The position numbers were made by a program, and so were the translations under genes. This document shows positions 20,001 to 26,494 of a stretch of DNA of 42,432 nucleotides, one piece after another. How positions within the stretch are numbered: position 1 is the first letter of the stretch; every line of letters starts with the position of its first letter. The stretch covers positions 1 through 42,432 of the forward strand of contig JAFUFD010000083.1 of NCBI GenBank assembly GCA_017470055.1, read 5' to 3'. Source of the stretch: Prevotella sp. Lineage in GTDB: Bacteria > Bacteroidota > Bacteroidia > Bacteroidales > Bacteroidaceae. The notes below the pieces were generated by a model. It worked only from the letters and a program-made list of their open reading frames with translations. It did no database searches and had not been told where the DNA came from.

Positions 20001-21700
20001 ATGTTACCCTGACCAGTTTCTCGCAGAACAAAAAGTATCTGGCAGGTCGTAACACATGGGTCATCACCTTCGGCGAACAGCCCAAGCAGGAGTATCCCTA
20101 CACGTGGGACTTCACCAAATACCTGAGTCAAACAAAGGGGCAAGTGGAGAGTGCCAATGATGGGTCGACCGTCGAAGACTCCTACTATGCCGCATTCGAT
20201 GGCAAAAATCCGACAGGAGCCCATGAGTACAGACAGGTGACAGATACATGGGAAAATGTCGAGGAAAGTGGTGAAGCCACAGACAAGAACAAAATTAACA
20301 CAACGGGGTATAACACCAGAAAGTACCAGTCGTACTTTGTGGATGGCGCCCAACTGGTGAGCCCAGCAGTGCCTAACGGTATTCTCCCTGAGACAGCAGG
20401 CTTGGGATTCGCCCTTAACGACAAGGAACATGGTGGGCTGACACTCGATATGCAGGCAACGGTGACGCCTCCTGATAACAGTGACAATGGTAATGGCGGT
20501 GGTGGCAGCGCACCTTCACGAAGAAGGGCTTCAAAGAGGGCTTATACACTGACGGGTGATGGTGAGGGACACGTGACGCTGACGGGTGGCGGTACGGTGA
20601 CGATACCGAAGCCCTCAGACGACTTCACAAAATATTATATCTATGTGAAGTCAAGTTCCAAGCCTGATGCGGTGGTGAATGCCATCTATCAAGACGGCTC
20701 CGAGTCTAAAATCACGGATGCGGCAACAGGTGTTTATGAATATATCCCTGAGAGCAACGATGACGTGAAGATCACGTTCGCCGGCAACGTAACAATCGAC
20801 CTGATTGGTGTGACGAACATCCTGAAGCCGATGAGCGAGGTGGGTGGTCGTGCTTGGGCTACGGAGAGCCGTAAGGTGAATATAGACCCCAGTCTGACGC
20901 ATGAGTTCACACAGAATGACGTGCGTGCCTTTACCGTACGCTATGACAGTTACGACTTGAATACGGCGACGGTGGCATTGATGGAACTGACAGATGGCTA
21001 TGTCAGAGGCGGTGATAGTCAGGTTGATGGCGCTCAAGGCGTGGTGCTGAAACTGGACGCACTAACCAATCTAACCGACGGCAAGGTGCATAAGGCGAGC
21101 GGCAAGCATCAGGTGCCCCTGTTCTATCCAGCCATCACTACCTTTGCCAGCAGTGATGCGGACTTTAGCCCCACAACGGGTAATATGATGTACCCGAATG
21201 TGACGGAGTCGCTGCAAGATAGTGAGACACAGGGAGGCTATACCAAGTTCATCCTGACAAATATCCACTGGACGTATAACACTGAGCATACGCTGAACCA
21301 AGATGAGGCTGAGGCTTATAAGGCTGCGGAGGCGGCAGGATTCTACCGACTCCATATCTGGGAGACAACAGCGGATGCTGATACGAGGAATACCCTTGCC
21401 GCCAATACGGCATACCTCTGTGTGCCTACCGCCCAACTGCCTACCGCTGTCTGGGCTAATCAGACGAAGACATCTGGCGTGCGCACCTTCGATAGCATTG
21501 GAATCCGAATGGACGGTATCGGGGAAGAGCAGACGACAACAATCGAGCCGTCAGGTCCTGTGACCTTTGGCGTAGAGGGCGACGACCATGATCCATGGTA
21601 CACCCTCAAGGGCATCCGTCTGCCTGCTAAGCCAACCTCCAAGGGCATCTATATCCATCGGGGAAAGAAGGTGTTTATCTCAGGGTCCGCATGGCGTTGA
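14042..21700 (+). CDS. Giant modular surface protein, candidate pilus-associated adhesin
   Basis: I recognise no single family for this 2552-residue protein. A 47-residue N-terminal extension, largely encoded by 22-bp repeats, precedes a hydrophobic signal segment (about residues 50-65, ending E-G-A-W-G) without a lipobox. The body alternates bacterial Ig-like domains (near 430-575, 760-850 and 1060-1155, with S-D-E-S-I-A-T-V and S-D-P-S-V-A-R-V signatures) with modules that start with a W-D-F motif (near 245, 1158, 1631 and 2021; related ones near 571 and 1436). A glycine linker with R-R-R-A-S lies near 2155. The C-terminus resembles short sorting-type ends (G-I-Y-I-H-R-G-K-K-V-F-I). It is last in the pilus operon, 40 bp after the accessory pilin, so a role as adhesin is an inference. 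No enzyme motif was seen. Confidence 0.8.
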   Translation: MRHQQSKITKSFPQGNQQFPIRKPVVSHKETNSFLQGNNPYTTFGYLTKYILLPLFLLVISVEGAWGVDSVKRYYDGVDGAKLGSTKEAAISFAGQPIVYVTYSAGTWNTQNTNDNGRNNTNEGSAHTYTYNVYASNMEGENKIIDGFSLTKQPDIPTAGAYVIMEVERRGTMRIAYLKNDGVNFALLRVDDTTIEDYRFIEKGSGDNFSAVCEFKAEPGKKYYFFGNPQNFRFYGLSYEFEAKEWDFMQISRDLGLSDNYIDLWVESTATTTGGRYCKEPLDGLTLQYATSGSNHNSWMLRAPNMNAGLYNAGSGGRTFGILNLKSGNYIEIVTHKGQTNDNTSERITNSNVDAKSSTRNGDYLTYEYTLTSNNILSGTVGKNYSIMNIRVLQSESLPYFSPSYVTRILGINETSPMATLYRADGTVVSDATYTLVEGTSVEVSEDGKSYSLSGNVGRSIISAEVDGETVTLEIEVNMPNPSCTFADESEDIYKLYDDGQTFQNVATSNMPGSVITYTSSDESIATVDDEGTVTMTGKSGITTITANAAGVGMLSSVSASYRLNVNIDRRWLINDASFWTEKDRTTMNSWTQYINNGTPTEYYFQNLKSTSLDLGLDVVNGLKWYNNHSNSSNRVQANYGVDMRIFATGGVIIPSAKKDQVITFNLRAHTNNSENNPLTNLFNYTDGTDATTLLVPNSTGGTYIFKVKDDGDVMYKVDGNTFMYIRTIYLYTPPQSNATLDYNTGDDLPIGSSALPANIIYKDKYNDAIDGSLFGSFYDCTSSDPSVARVDANTGEVTGVAGGTVTINGKIRSLDPVNHADATFSVSVTVSSDATQTGTMVDVSQLMLMGTTNADGGGLDRTIPNLQLTFSGGNGVLTSADGTTLQMLNTGHIVVTPHYLPSHAENINFTAATLYFTDGTSQRFKPASSSETLDVTDIIGEVKKIGVEYKSTGTADPSTLLDGSKFATELNYGSSTYQLALGNVIDAIEPETTPKKLRGVVYSVSTGGHVTENGNLLTAESVGEETLSASFAGSDYLQSVSSTSCTLKVVEGDVNVVTLDMIDKLDIATTPKRDGFAFENDQVTPKVQLNEADVPSGYTVTYSTSDNTLAYPSSDGKTIITADGEGIVTVKATLTPADPSTSPILTADFHLQVLSGEWDFRTFRSSNFSYELVSVGDENDGNWKQNGNSRQRDTENYEYILVTKTDDSNYGEPLSMTMALQTRYKMRMQFSNTSPNYYGNMHLFGKGSKDNLARYEMGGQLKVPVKKGMMVEINANASGDDSEMELIGLTDTEGNPVERFYVNTTQESQYFLAADDGFFEIINSSGNLDLYIHWIKVSSNMVFEYGEETFALQGSTFKNRLLNENPNTTYSYEWKAIQTNDIVQSLSDDGTATLRTAQGEYAVTVTDNGAGKSATYKVHVVNMTMDEINKDVKSEPWVFNSTDLSAITNITSSSADMTADQMKKMVVYSIPEKKNSEYVRTMAVLTGVEGAQTLTVDGAVQVNMLATLGSVEVAFTVTVTGASLQVPSPVIYSNNATSYTIKTTMAASVSNFKFDIDKMKAGIMGDLKDKAGNITITQGKDTDDSPTCVITNLPGDGTGGVIPIYATYDLSPNTGIGLEGALTVAYQSHTWDFKRNMWGELAQWNTPAEDGLWAEGATFEKPVDDISYHLDDSKHWMFRRKIGGDRHDRVSTRPETAIIYYYNHSSEGLNALIIPETQGLQIQSTKSGMQLGVEMMSNRVDGVGIPNVPDDGKPYDIRNLMLKLGAKLIVPRVKPGQWIEIRWTRHEEDQGERMAMENLLDVNGTYISQTYKITHCQYLYQPTDGGYYTNPNNQSSYFFQVARGEQLKSDGVTVTTETVELYDDGTVDAVITVSDNIYVSIQQIILHEPGWEYDSSMSDAPSGSLNGGTSKKLPLQLVGTGSEQTMVFGNTASQDAVGGPGEWEITFDNEGTLVAEKGGTEIKDKPGHYAENSAWLKYTSGWGKAYVTLTSFSQNKKYLAGRNTWVITFGEQPKQEYPYTWDFTKYLSQTKGQVESANDGSTVEDSYYAAFDGKNPTGAHEYRQVTDTWENVEESGEATDKNKINTTGYNTRKYQSYFVDGAQLVSPAVPNGILPETAGLGFALNDKEHGGLTLDMQATVTPPDNSDNGNGGGGSAPSRRRASKRAYTLTGDGEGHVTLTGGGTVTIPKPSDDFTKYYIYVKSSSKPDAVVNAIYQDGSESKITDAATGVYEYIPESNDDVKITFAGNVTIDLIGVTNILKPMSEVGGRAWATESRKVNIDPSLTHEFTQNDVRAFTVRYDSYDLNTATVALMELTDGYVRGGDSQVDGAQGVVLKLDALTNLTDGKVHKASGKHQVPLFYPAITTFASSDADFSPTTGNMMYPNVTESLQDSETQGGYTKFILTNIHWTYNTEHTLNQDEAEAYKAAEAAGFYRLHIWETTADADTRNTLAANTAYLCVPTAQLPTAVWANQTKTSGVRTFDSIGIRMDGIGEEQTTTIEPSGPVTFGVEGDDHDPWYTLKGIRLPAKPTSKGIYIHRGKKVFISGSAWR
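14073..14160 (+). repeat. Four 22-bp tandem palindromic repeats inside the adhesin 5' coding end
   Basis: Units start at 14073, 14095, 14117 and 14139, exactly 22 bp apart. The core is GTTTCCnnnnnGGAAAC, perfect in units 1-3 and slightly degenerate in unit 4. Because 22 is not a multiple of three, each unit is translated in a different frame. Gain or loss of one unit would put the ATG at 14042 out of frame with the signal peptide. Confidence 0.93.
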
Positions 21701-23615
21701 GTACGGCAAGGACAGTGACACCTACGTCGGCGAAGACGGCAAGCCACATGGTGGCGATACCGAAGGCGGCGAGGATGAGTACGGCAACTTTCACACCAAT
21801 AGCAAACCATACATTCTGACGGGCGATGCGGATGGTACGACGGGCGATGCGGATAGCAAGGGCTATCTTCGATGGCTGGTCGTCCATCAGCACCACATCG
21901 GCGGCTTCGATGGCGGCATCACTGCCCAGTCCTCCCATGGCGATACCCACATCGGCGCGGGCAAGGACTGGCGCATCGTTGATACCGTCACCTACGAAGG
22001 CGACAGGGTGATTAGTGAGGTGTTCCAAGATGGCGACCTTGTTGGCAGGCAGGAGTTCCGCATGGTATTCGTCCATGTGGAGTTGCTGGGCGACATGGGC
22101 TGCCACCGTCTCACGGTCGCCAGTGAGCATGATGGTCCTGTTGACTCCTAACTCCTTTAATTGTCGGATGGTCTCTGCACTATCCTCCTTGATCTTGTCG
22201 TTGATGACGATATGGCCGGCGTAGGTTCCGTCAATGGCTACGTGGATAATGGTGCCCGCATGATGGCAGTCGTGCCACTTGGCACCTATGGCGTCCATCA
22301 GTTTGGTGTTGCCGACACAGACGACTTTTCCCTCTACTGTCGCATGGATTCCCTGTCCTGCAATCTCCTCCACATCAGAGAGATGGCAGCCGTCTGTCGC
22401 CTCGTCAGGGAACGCGTCACGCAGGGCGGCGCCGATAGGATGGGTGGAGAAATGCTCCACATGGGCGGCAAGGTGCAGCAACTGGTGTTCATCGCAGGAG
22501 TCGGGATGCACTGCCTCCACCGCAAACTGTCCGTGTGTCAGTGTACCTGTCTTGTCGAAGACGACGGTGTCGATTTGGGCGAGAACATCCATATAGTTGG
22601 CTCCCTTGATGAGGATACCCTTGCGGGAGGCTCCGCCGATACCGCCAAAGAAAGTCAGAGGCACACTGATGACCAAAGCGCAGGGGCAGGAGACGACCAG
22701 GAACATCAGCGCACGGTAGAGCCAGGTGGGAAGTGAGGAGTGAAAAGTGGAGAGTGAGGAATTTGCTACCGCAATCCAGAGGGGTGGGAGAATGGCGATG
22801 GCAATAGCGGCGAAGACGACGATAGGGGTATAGATACGGGCGAACTTCGTGATAAACGCCTCGCTCTGTGACTTATGCTCACTGGCATGCTCTACCAGTT
22901 CGATGATCTTCGAGACGGTACTCTCCCCAAAGTTCTTGGTCGTCCGTACCTTGATCACGCCTAAGAGGTTGACGCAACCGGAGATGACCTCGTCATCCAA
23001 AGCAATCTCACGGGGCAGGCTCTCACCCGTCAGTGCCACCGTATTGAGGGAGGAGGTGCCTTCGATGACGACTCCGTCGAGCGGTACTTTCTCACCTGGG
23101 CGGATGACGATGACGGAGCCGACTGCCACTTGGTCAGGCGCGACTCTTTCCCCATTCTCAAGACAGGCAAAGTCCGGTCGGATGTCCATCAGGTGGGAGA
23201 TGCTCTCCCGACTCATTCCCTCCGCATAGCCCTCGAAGAGTTCTCCGACTTGGAAGAACAGCATGACGAAGACCGCCTCCGGGAACTCCGTCTCAGCACC
23301 CGGCAGGAAACCGATGCAGAGGGCACCGATGGTTGCCACCGACATCAGGAAATGTTCGTCGAAGGGGTCACCATGGACAATACCCTCCACAGCCTCTTTC
23401 AGCGTGTCATACCCAATGAGCAGATAAGGTACCAAATAGACTAACAGGAGTTGCCAGGTGGAGAGTGAGCATCTCTTCTCGATGATGACGGCAAGTATTA
23501 ATAAGATGGCGCTGGCAATGATTAATGACAATTGTTTTACCAATCCATCATGATGATGCTCATGGTGGTGGTCGTGCCCGCAGCACTCATGGTGGTGATG
23601 ATGTTCGTGTGACAT
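21675..23615 (-). CDS. zntA: Zn/Cd/Pb-type P1B ATPase
   Basis: It is a heavy-metal exporting ATPase of the inner membrane. The 646-residue product has a His-rich N-terminus (many H, plus E-C-C-G-H, in the first 23 residues) instead of a full HMA domain. It also has a T-G-E-S actuator motif near 195, the C-P-C transmembrane metal site at 310-312, the phosphorylated Asp354 in D-K-T-G-T-L-T and G-D-G-I-N-D-A-P in the hinge region. CPC plus the S-C-P-C-A-L-V-I-S-V-P context supports Zn/Cd/Pb specificity. A Ser-rich insert lies in the loop before the CPC helix. Two palindromic operators sit in its promoter. Its 3' end overlaps the convergent adhesin gene by 26 bp. Confidence 0.92.
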   Translation of the reverse strand: MSHEHHHHHECCGHDHHHEHHHDGLVKQLSLIIASAILLILAVIIEKRCSLSTWQLLLVYLVPYLLIGYDTLKEAVEGIVHGDPFDEHFLMSVATIGALCIGFLPGAETEFPEAVFVMLFFQVGELFEGYAEGMSRESISHLMDIRPDFACLENGERVAPDQVAVGSVIVIRPGEKVPLDGVVIEGTSSLNTVALTGESLPREIALDDEVISGCVNLLGVIKVRTTKNFGESTVSKIIELVEHASEHKSQSEAFITKFARIYTPIVVFAAIAIAILPPLWIAVANSSLSTFHSSLPTWLYRALMFLVVSCPCALVISVPLTFFGGIGGASRKGILIKGANYMDVLAQIDTVVFDKTGTLTHGQFAVEAVHPDSCDEHQLLHLAAHVEHFSTHPIGAALRDAFPDEATDGCHLSDVEEIAGQGIHATVEGKVVCVGNTKLMDAIGAKWHDCHHAGTIIHVAIDGTYAGHIVINDKIKEDSAETIRQLKELGVNRTIMLTGDRETVAAHVAQQLHMDEYHAELLPANKVAILEHLTNHPVAFVGDGINDAPVLARADVGIAMGGLGSDAAIEAADVVLMDDQPSKIALAIRIARRTIRIARQNVWFAIGVKVAVLILAAFGIATMWLAVFADVGVTVLAVLNAMRTLR

Positions 23616-23645
23616 ACTTTTTACGCTTTAATGGTTTTCTGCGTG

Positions 23646-23653
23646 CAAAGGTA
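23646..23653 (-). promoter_or_regulatory. -7 box of the zntA promoter
   Basis: On the minus strand this reads TACCTTTG, 30 bp before the zntA ATG. The position where the -33 element should lie falls inside the first palindrome and is a poor match to TTTG. Confidence 0.6.
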
Positions 23654-23663
23654 TGGAAAGTAT

Positions 23664-23682
23664 TTTGCAACCTGGTTGCAAA
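23664..23682. promoter_or_regulatory. Operator palindrome 1 of zntA
   Basis: TTTGCAACCTGGTTGCAAA is a perfect 19-bp palindrome around a central T. It covers the -33 region of the zntA promoter, where a repressor would block polymerase or an activator could replace a weak -33 box. A metal-responsive regulator is likely, but none is encoded in the window. Confidence 0.75.
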
Positions 23683-23703
23683 TGGAAGAAAAGTGTGAAT
23701 TTC

Positions 23704-23718
23704 TGCAACTGGGTTGCA
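23704..23718. promoter_or_regulatory. Operator palindrome 2 of zntA
   Basis: TGCAACTGGGTTGCA repeats the core of palindrome 1 with one asymmetric position. The two centres are 38 bp apart. It lies just past the radC stop codon, upstream of the zntA promoter. Confidence 0.65.
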
Positions 23719-23724
23719 AAATGC

Positions 23725-24411
23725 TCAGAGCCGACCCTCCTCGTGGTAACTATAATACGCACCATCGGTGATAATGACATGATCGAGGAAATGGATGCGC
23801 ATGACCCTGCAGGCTTTCTGCAGGCTCTCGGTAAGATTGTCGTCCTCCTTGCTGGGTCTTAGACTTCCCGATGGGTGGTTGTGGCATACGGCGAGGATGG
23901 TGGCATTGGCAAGGATTGCCTCTCTCAGGATGACACGGATGTCCACTGCCACCTCGGTGATGCCTCCATGTGAGACGCGCATTTTCTTAATAAGTTTATA
24001 GTTCTGGTTCATGAGCAGGATGTAAAACTCCTCTACGTCCAAGTCCTGCATCACGGGGTGCATATGGTTATAAATACGGGTTGCCGTTCCACAGTCGGGG
24101 CGCTCCTCTGGTGTCTCCATCTGACGTCGCTTCCCTAACTCGCAGGCAGCGAGGATAGAAATCGCCTTAGCCTCCCCGATGCCATTATATTGGCATAGTT
24201 CACTCATGCTTTTCTTGCCTAAGGTGTTCAGGTTATGGTGGCAGTCGTTCAAGATACGTTTCATCAGGTCGACAGCACTTTCCTTGGTAGAGCCAGACCC
24301 TATCAGGATGGCAAGCAACTCTGCGTTGCTCAGTGCCTCAGCACCGAGGCGCATCATTTTCTCACGTGGGCGATCTTCTTCCGCCCATAAGGTAATCTTT
24401 AACTTATCCAT
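23725..24411 (-). CDS. radC: RadC-family JAB-domain protein
   Basis: The 228-residue product has an N-terminal helix-hairpin-helix-like segment (L-S-N-A-E-L-L-A-I-L-I-G-S-G near residue 27; Y-N-G-I-G-E-A-K-A near 74) and a C-terminal JAB metalloprotease-like domain with the H-N-H-P-S-G-S signature near residue 177 and a following Asp. Length and motifs are normal for RadC. Despite the name, a DNA-repair role is not established for the family, and its biochemical activity is unknown. It lies 26 bp downstream of the glycosyltransferase gene and probably belongs to the efp-led transcription unit. Confidence 0.92.
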   Translation of the reverse strand: MDKLKITLWAEEDRPREKMMRLGAEALSNAELLAILIGSGSTKESAVDLMKRILNDCHHNLNTLGKKSMSELCQYNGIGEAKAISILAACELGKRRQMETPEERPDCGTATRIYNHMHPVMQDLDVEEFYILLMNQNYKLIKKMRVSHGGITEVAVDIRVILREAILANATILAVCHNHPSGSLRPSKEDDNLTESLQKACRVMRIHFLDHVIITDGAYYSYHEEGRL

Positions 24412-24437
24412 ATTGAATAGTTGACGATTAAAAGAGA

Positions 24438-25475
24438 TTATTGATAGAAATTCTTCTCAAATGCTTGGAACTCATCTTTGCCTTTTACGCACCGTTTCCA
24501 CCAACTCTCGATGAAACCGAGTCCGTAGCCCATCAGTTGTACAAAGGCAGCGGGAATACTGAGCAGCCCCACTTTCAGACTCTTATTCTGAATAGTGGAG
24601 TCGATGAGAATGATGAGACTATAGAGGATGATAGGCAGCCATGGTGCGGCACAAAGCCAGTACCAACGGTGTACGTCATCATAATGCATCAGGACACGTC
24701 CAATAGCGGAGATAAGAACCAATCCGATGACCCCGACTGTGAAAACGGTAGGTAACAGATGTACCAGTTTGAGCGTGCCAGGATGGCGTTTCTCCAAGTT
24801 GATACGGGCAATCCCGCTGTTATATACCTGTCGGAAAAACTTACGGAAGTCCGTGCGCCGTTTATGCCAGACCCATGCTTCAGGAAACAACTGAGGCTGA
24901 TAACCTGCCTCCACGATGCGGTAACTGAAGTCGATATCCTCGCCGAAGCGCATCCTTGAGAAGCCGCCTAATTGAAGGTAGACATCCCGGCGGATGCCCA
25001 TATTGAAGGAACGTGGGTAGAACTTGTCGAGTTTCTTCTTGCCGCCCCGGATGCCTCCAGTAGTGAAGAATGAGGTCATGGAGTAACTGATGGCCTTCTG
25101 GACGGGAGTGAACGAGGGATGGGATGCGTCGGGACCGCCGAAGGCGGCTGTTGGCTGGGCTGTTAGCAGGGTGTCTACTGCCTGTATATAGCCAGTGGGC
25201 AGTACGACGTCGCTATCGAGGATCAGTACGTATTCACCCTGTGCTCGCTCCACACCATAGTTGCGGCTCTGTCCTGGTCCACTATTATCCTTGTAGTAAT
25301 AATGCAAATCAAGGATGCTTGCGTACTTGTCGCAAACATCCTTGCATGGTTTCTGTGAGCCATCCTCCACGATAATCACCTCGAAATCTTTGAGAGTCTG
25401 GGAGCAGAGGCTCTCCAGTAACTCGTCCACCTCGTCGGGGCGATTGAATACGGGAACGATGACCGAGTATCTCAT
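24438..25475 (-). CDS. Family 2 glycosyltransferase with C-terminal membrane segments
   Basis: This 345-residue membrane-attached inverting glycosyltransferase has an N-terminal GT-A domain (S-V-I-V-P-V-F-N-R-P at residues 4-13, V-E-D-G-S near 37, the D-S-D metal-binding triad near 88, G-E-D-I-D-F-S catalytic region near 175) and about three hydrophobic C-terminal segments between residues 225 and 325. It therefore acts on the cytoplasmic face of the inner membrane, probably in envelope polysaccharide or glycolipid synthesis; donor and acceptor cannot be read from the sequence. It abuts efp with no gap and precedes radC by 26 bp. Confidence 0.85.
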   Translation of the reverse strand: MRYSVIVPVFNRPDEVDELLESLCSQTLKDFEVIIVEDGSQKPCKDVCDKYASILDLHYYYKDNSGPGQSRNYGVERAQGEYVLILDSDVVLPTGYIQAVDTLLTAQPTAAFGGPDASHPSFTPVQKAISYSMTSFFTTGGIRGGKKKLDKFYPRSFNMGIRRDVYLQLGGFSRMRFGEDIDFSYRIVEAGYQPQLFPEAWVWHKRRTDFRKFFRQVYNSGIARINLEKRHPGTLKLVHLLPTVFTVGVIGLVLISAIGRVLMHYDDVHRWYWLCAAPWLPIILYSLIILIDSTIQNKSLKVGLLSIPAAFVQLMGYGLGFIESWWKRCVKGKDEFQAFEKNFYQ

Positions 25476-26042
25476 TTACTCTTTTACACGGTTCAGGTAA
25501 CTGCCGTCACGAGTGTCAACCTGAATGAGGTCACCCTCGTTGATGAATAGAGGTACACGAACCTCTACACCAGTCTCCAGTGTTGCGGGCTTGGTGGCGT
25601 TGGTAGCGGTGTCGCCCTTAACACCTGGCTCCGAATGGGTCACACGGAGGTTGGTTTTTACGGGCATCTCCGCATACAGGATGGTACCGTCGGTGGTGTC
25701 GCTGACAACAGATACCACGTCGCCTTCCTTCATATACTCATGACCAATAACGAGATCGTTAGCAATGGGAATCTGCTCAAAAGTCTCCTGATTCATGAAG
25801 ATACGACCTTCCTGATCCTCATACAGATACTGGTAGTCGCGATGCTCGATGACTACATCCTCCAGTTTCTCACCGATGTTGTAGCGGCGCTCCAGGACAC
25901 GACCGTCAGTGACGTTCTTCATCTTGATGTTCATGATGGTGTTGCCCTTACCCGGTTTACGGTGCTGGAAATCGATGCAAACCCAAATAGAGCCATCCAT
26001 GCGGATAGCGGTTCCTTTCTTAATGTCTTGTGAATTAATCAT
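25476..26042 (-). CDS. efp: Elongation factor P
   Basis: It is a translation factor that relieves ribosome stalling at polyproline stretches. The 188-residue product has the three-domain length of EF-P. The tip loop that reaches the peptidyl-transferase centre is P-G-K-G-N at residues 30-34, so Lys32 is the functional residue. No modification gene (epmA/epmB type) is seen in the window. It is transcribed divergently from rpmH, with a strong minus-strand promoter between them, and heads an efp-GT2-radC unit. The ATG at 26042 gives the normal N-terminus. Confidence 0.95.
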   Translation of the reverse strand: MINSQDIKKGTAIRMDGSIWVCIDFQHRKPGKGNTIMNIKMKNVTDGRVLERRYNIGEKLEDVVIEHRDYQYLYEDQEGRIFMNQETFEQIPIANDLVIGHEYMKEGDVVSVVSDTTDGTILYAEMPVKTNLRVTHSEPGVKGDTATNATKPATLETGVEVRVPLFINEGDLIQVDTRDGSYLNRVKE

Positions 26043-26073
26043 AATTGTATGAATTATATTAAAAATTTGGCTG

Positions 26074-26105
26074 CAAAATTACGAATAAAAGCGGAAAAAT
26101 CCAAA
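26074..26105 (-). promoter_or_regulatory. efp promoter
   Basis: Read on the minus strand: TTTG (26105-26102), a 20-bp spacer, TAATTTTG (26081-26074). This is a full match to the Bacteroidota consensus, 32 bp before the efp ATG. The plus-strand text around its -33 box (CGGAAAAATCCAAAATAAA) resembles the start of the 74-bp repeat unit at base 1. Confidence 0.8.
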
Positions 26106-26121
26106 ATAAACGGAGTAAAAC

Positions 26122-26152
26122 TTGCGTATTTGGAAAATAATGTGTACTTTTG
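26122..26152 (+). promoter_or_regulatory. rpmH promoter
   Basis: TTG (26122-26124), a 20-bp spacer and TACTTTTG (26145-26152) fit the phylum consensus, 44 bp before rpmH. It is back to back with the efp promoter; the two -33 boxes are only about 16 bp apart. Confidence 0.75.
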
Positions 26153-26196
26153 CAACCCGATTCGTGGAATAATAACAATAAAAAGATAATAAGACA

Positions 26197-26352
26197 ATGA
26201 AAAGAACATTTCAGCCGCACAATCGTCGCCGCGTGAACAAACATGGCTTCCGCGAGCGTATGGCAACGAAGAATGGTCGTCGCGTATTGGCTTCTCGCCG
26301 TGCGAAAGGTCGCAAAAAGTTGACCGTTTCTGACGAGCATCACGGAAAGTAA
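26197..26352 (+). CDS. rpmH: 50S ribosomal protein L34
   Basis: This 51-residue, very basic protein begins [12 protein letters not shown] and has the L34 core [16 protein letters not shown], ending after a short D-E-H-H-G-K tail. It is a structural protein of the large ribosomal subunit. Its own promoter lies upstream and a hairpin terminator 32 bp downstream, so it is monocistronic. It sits next to efp rather than next to dnaA or rnpA. Confidence 0.97.
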   Translation: MKRTFQPHNRRRVNKHGFRERMATKNGRRVLASRRAKGRKKLTVSDEHHGK

Positions 26353-26384
26353 TCTCCGTCTATCAAGGAGTAAAGGAAGAAATG

Positions 26385-26421
26385 TCGGGAGAAGACTATA
26401 TGTCAACTCTCGATTTTTTTT
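26385..26421 (+). terminator. Terminator after rpmH
   Basis: A stem of TCGGGAG (26385-26391) with CTCTCGA (26407-26413), one G-U pair, encloses a smaller GAC/GTC stem and is followed by eight T. Confidence 0.8.
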
Positions 26422-26429
26422 GTTTATAA

Positions 26430-26461
26430 TTTGGCATTGTCGATTATTCTTTGTATTTTTG
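26430..26461 (+). promoter_or_regulatory. Promoter of the PASTA-rluD-ddl group
   Basis: TTTG (26430-26433), a 20-bp spacer and TATTTTTG (26454-26461) form a consensus Bacteroidota promoter, 33 bp before the PASTA gene. It starts directly after the rpmH terminator. Confidence 0.8.
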
Positions 26462-26494
26462 CCATTTGGATATTTGTATATATAATATATAATA

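Noticed and set aside
21588-22151. Plus-strand 187-residue frame over the 3' end of zntA
   Set aside because: It mirrors the ATPase coding sequence and shows no family motif.
26353-26494. Small RNA between rpmH and the PASTA gene
   Set aside because: The hairpin is well explained as the rpmH terminator, and the following promoter points straight at the PASTA gene.
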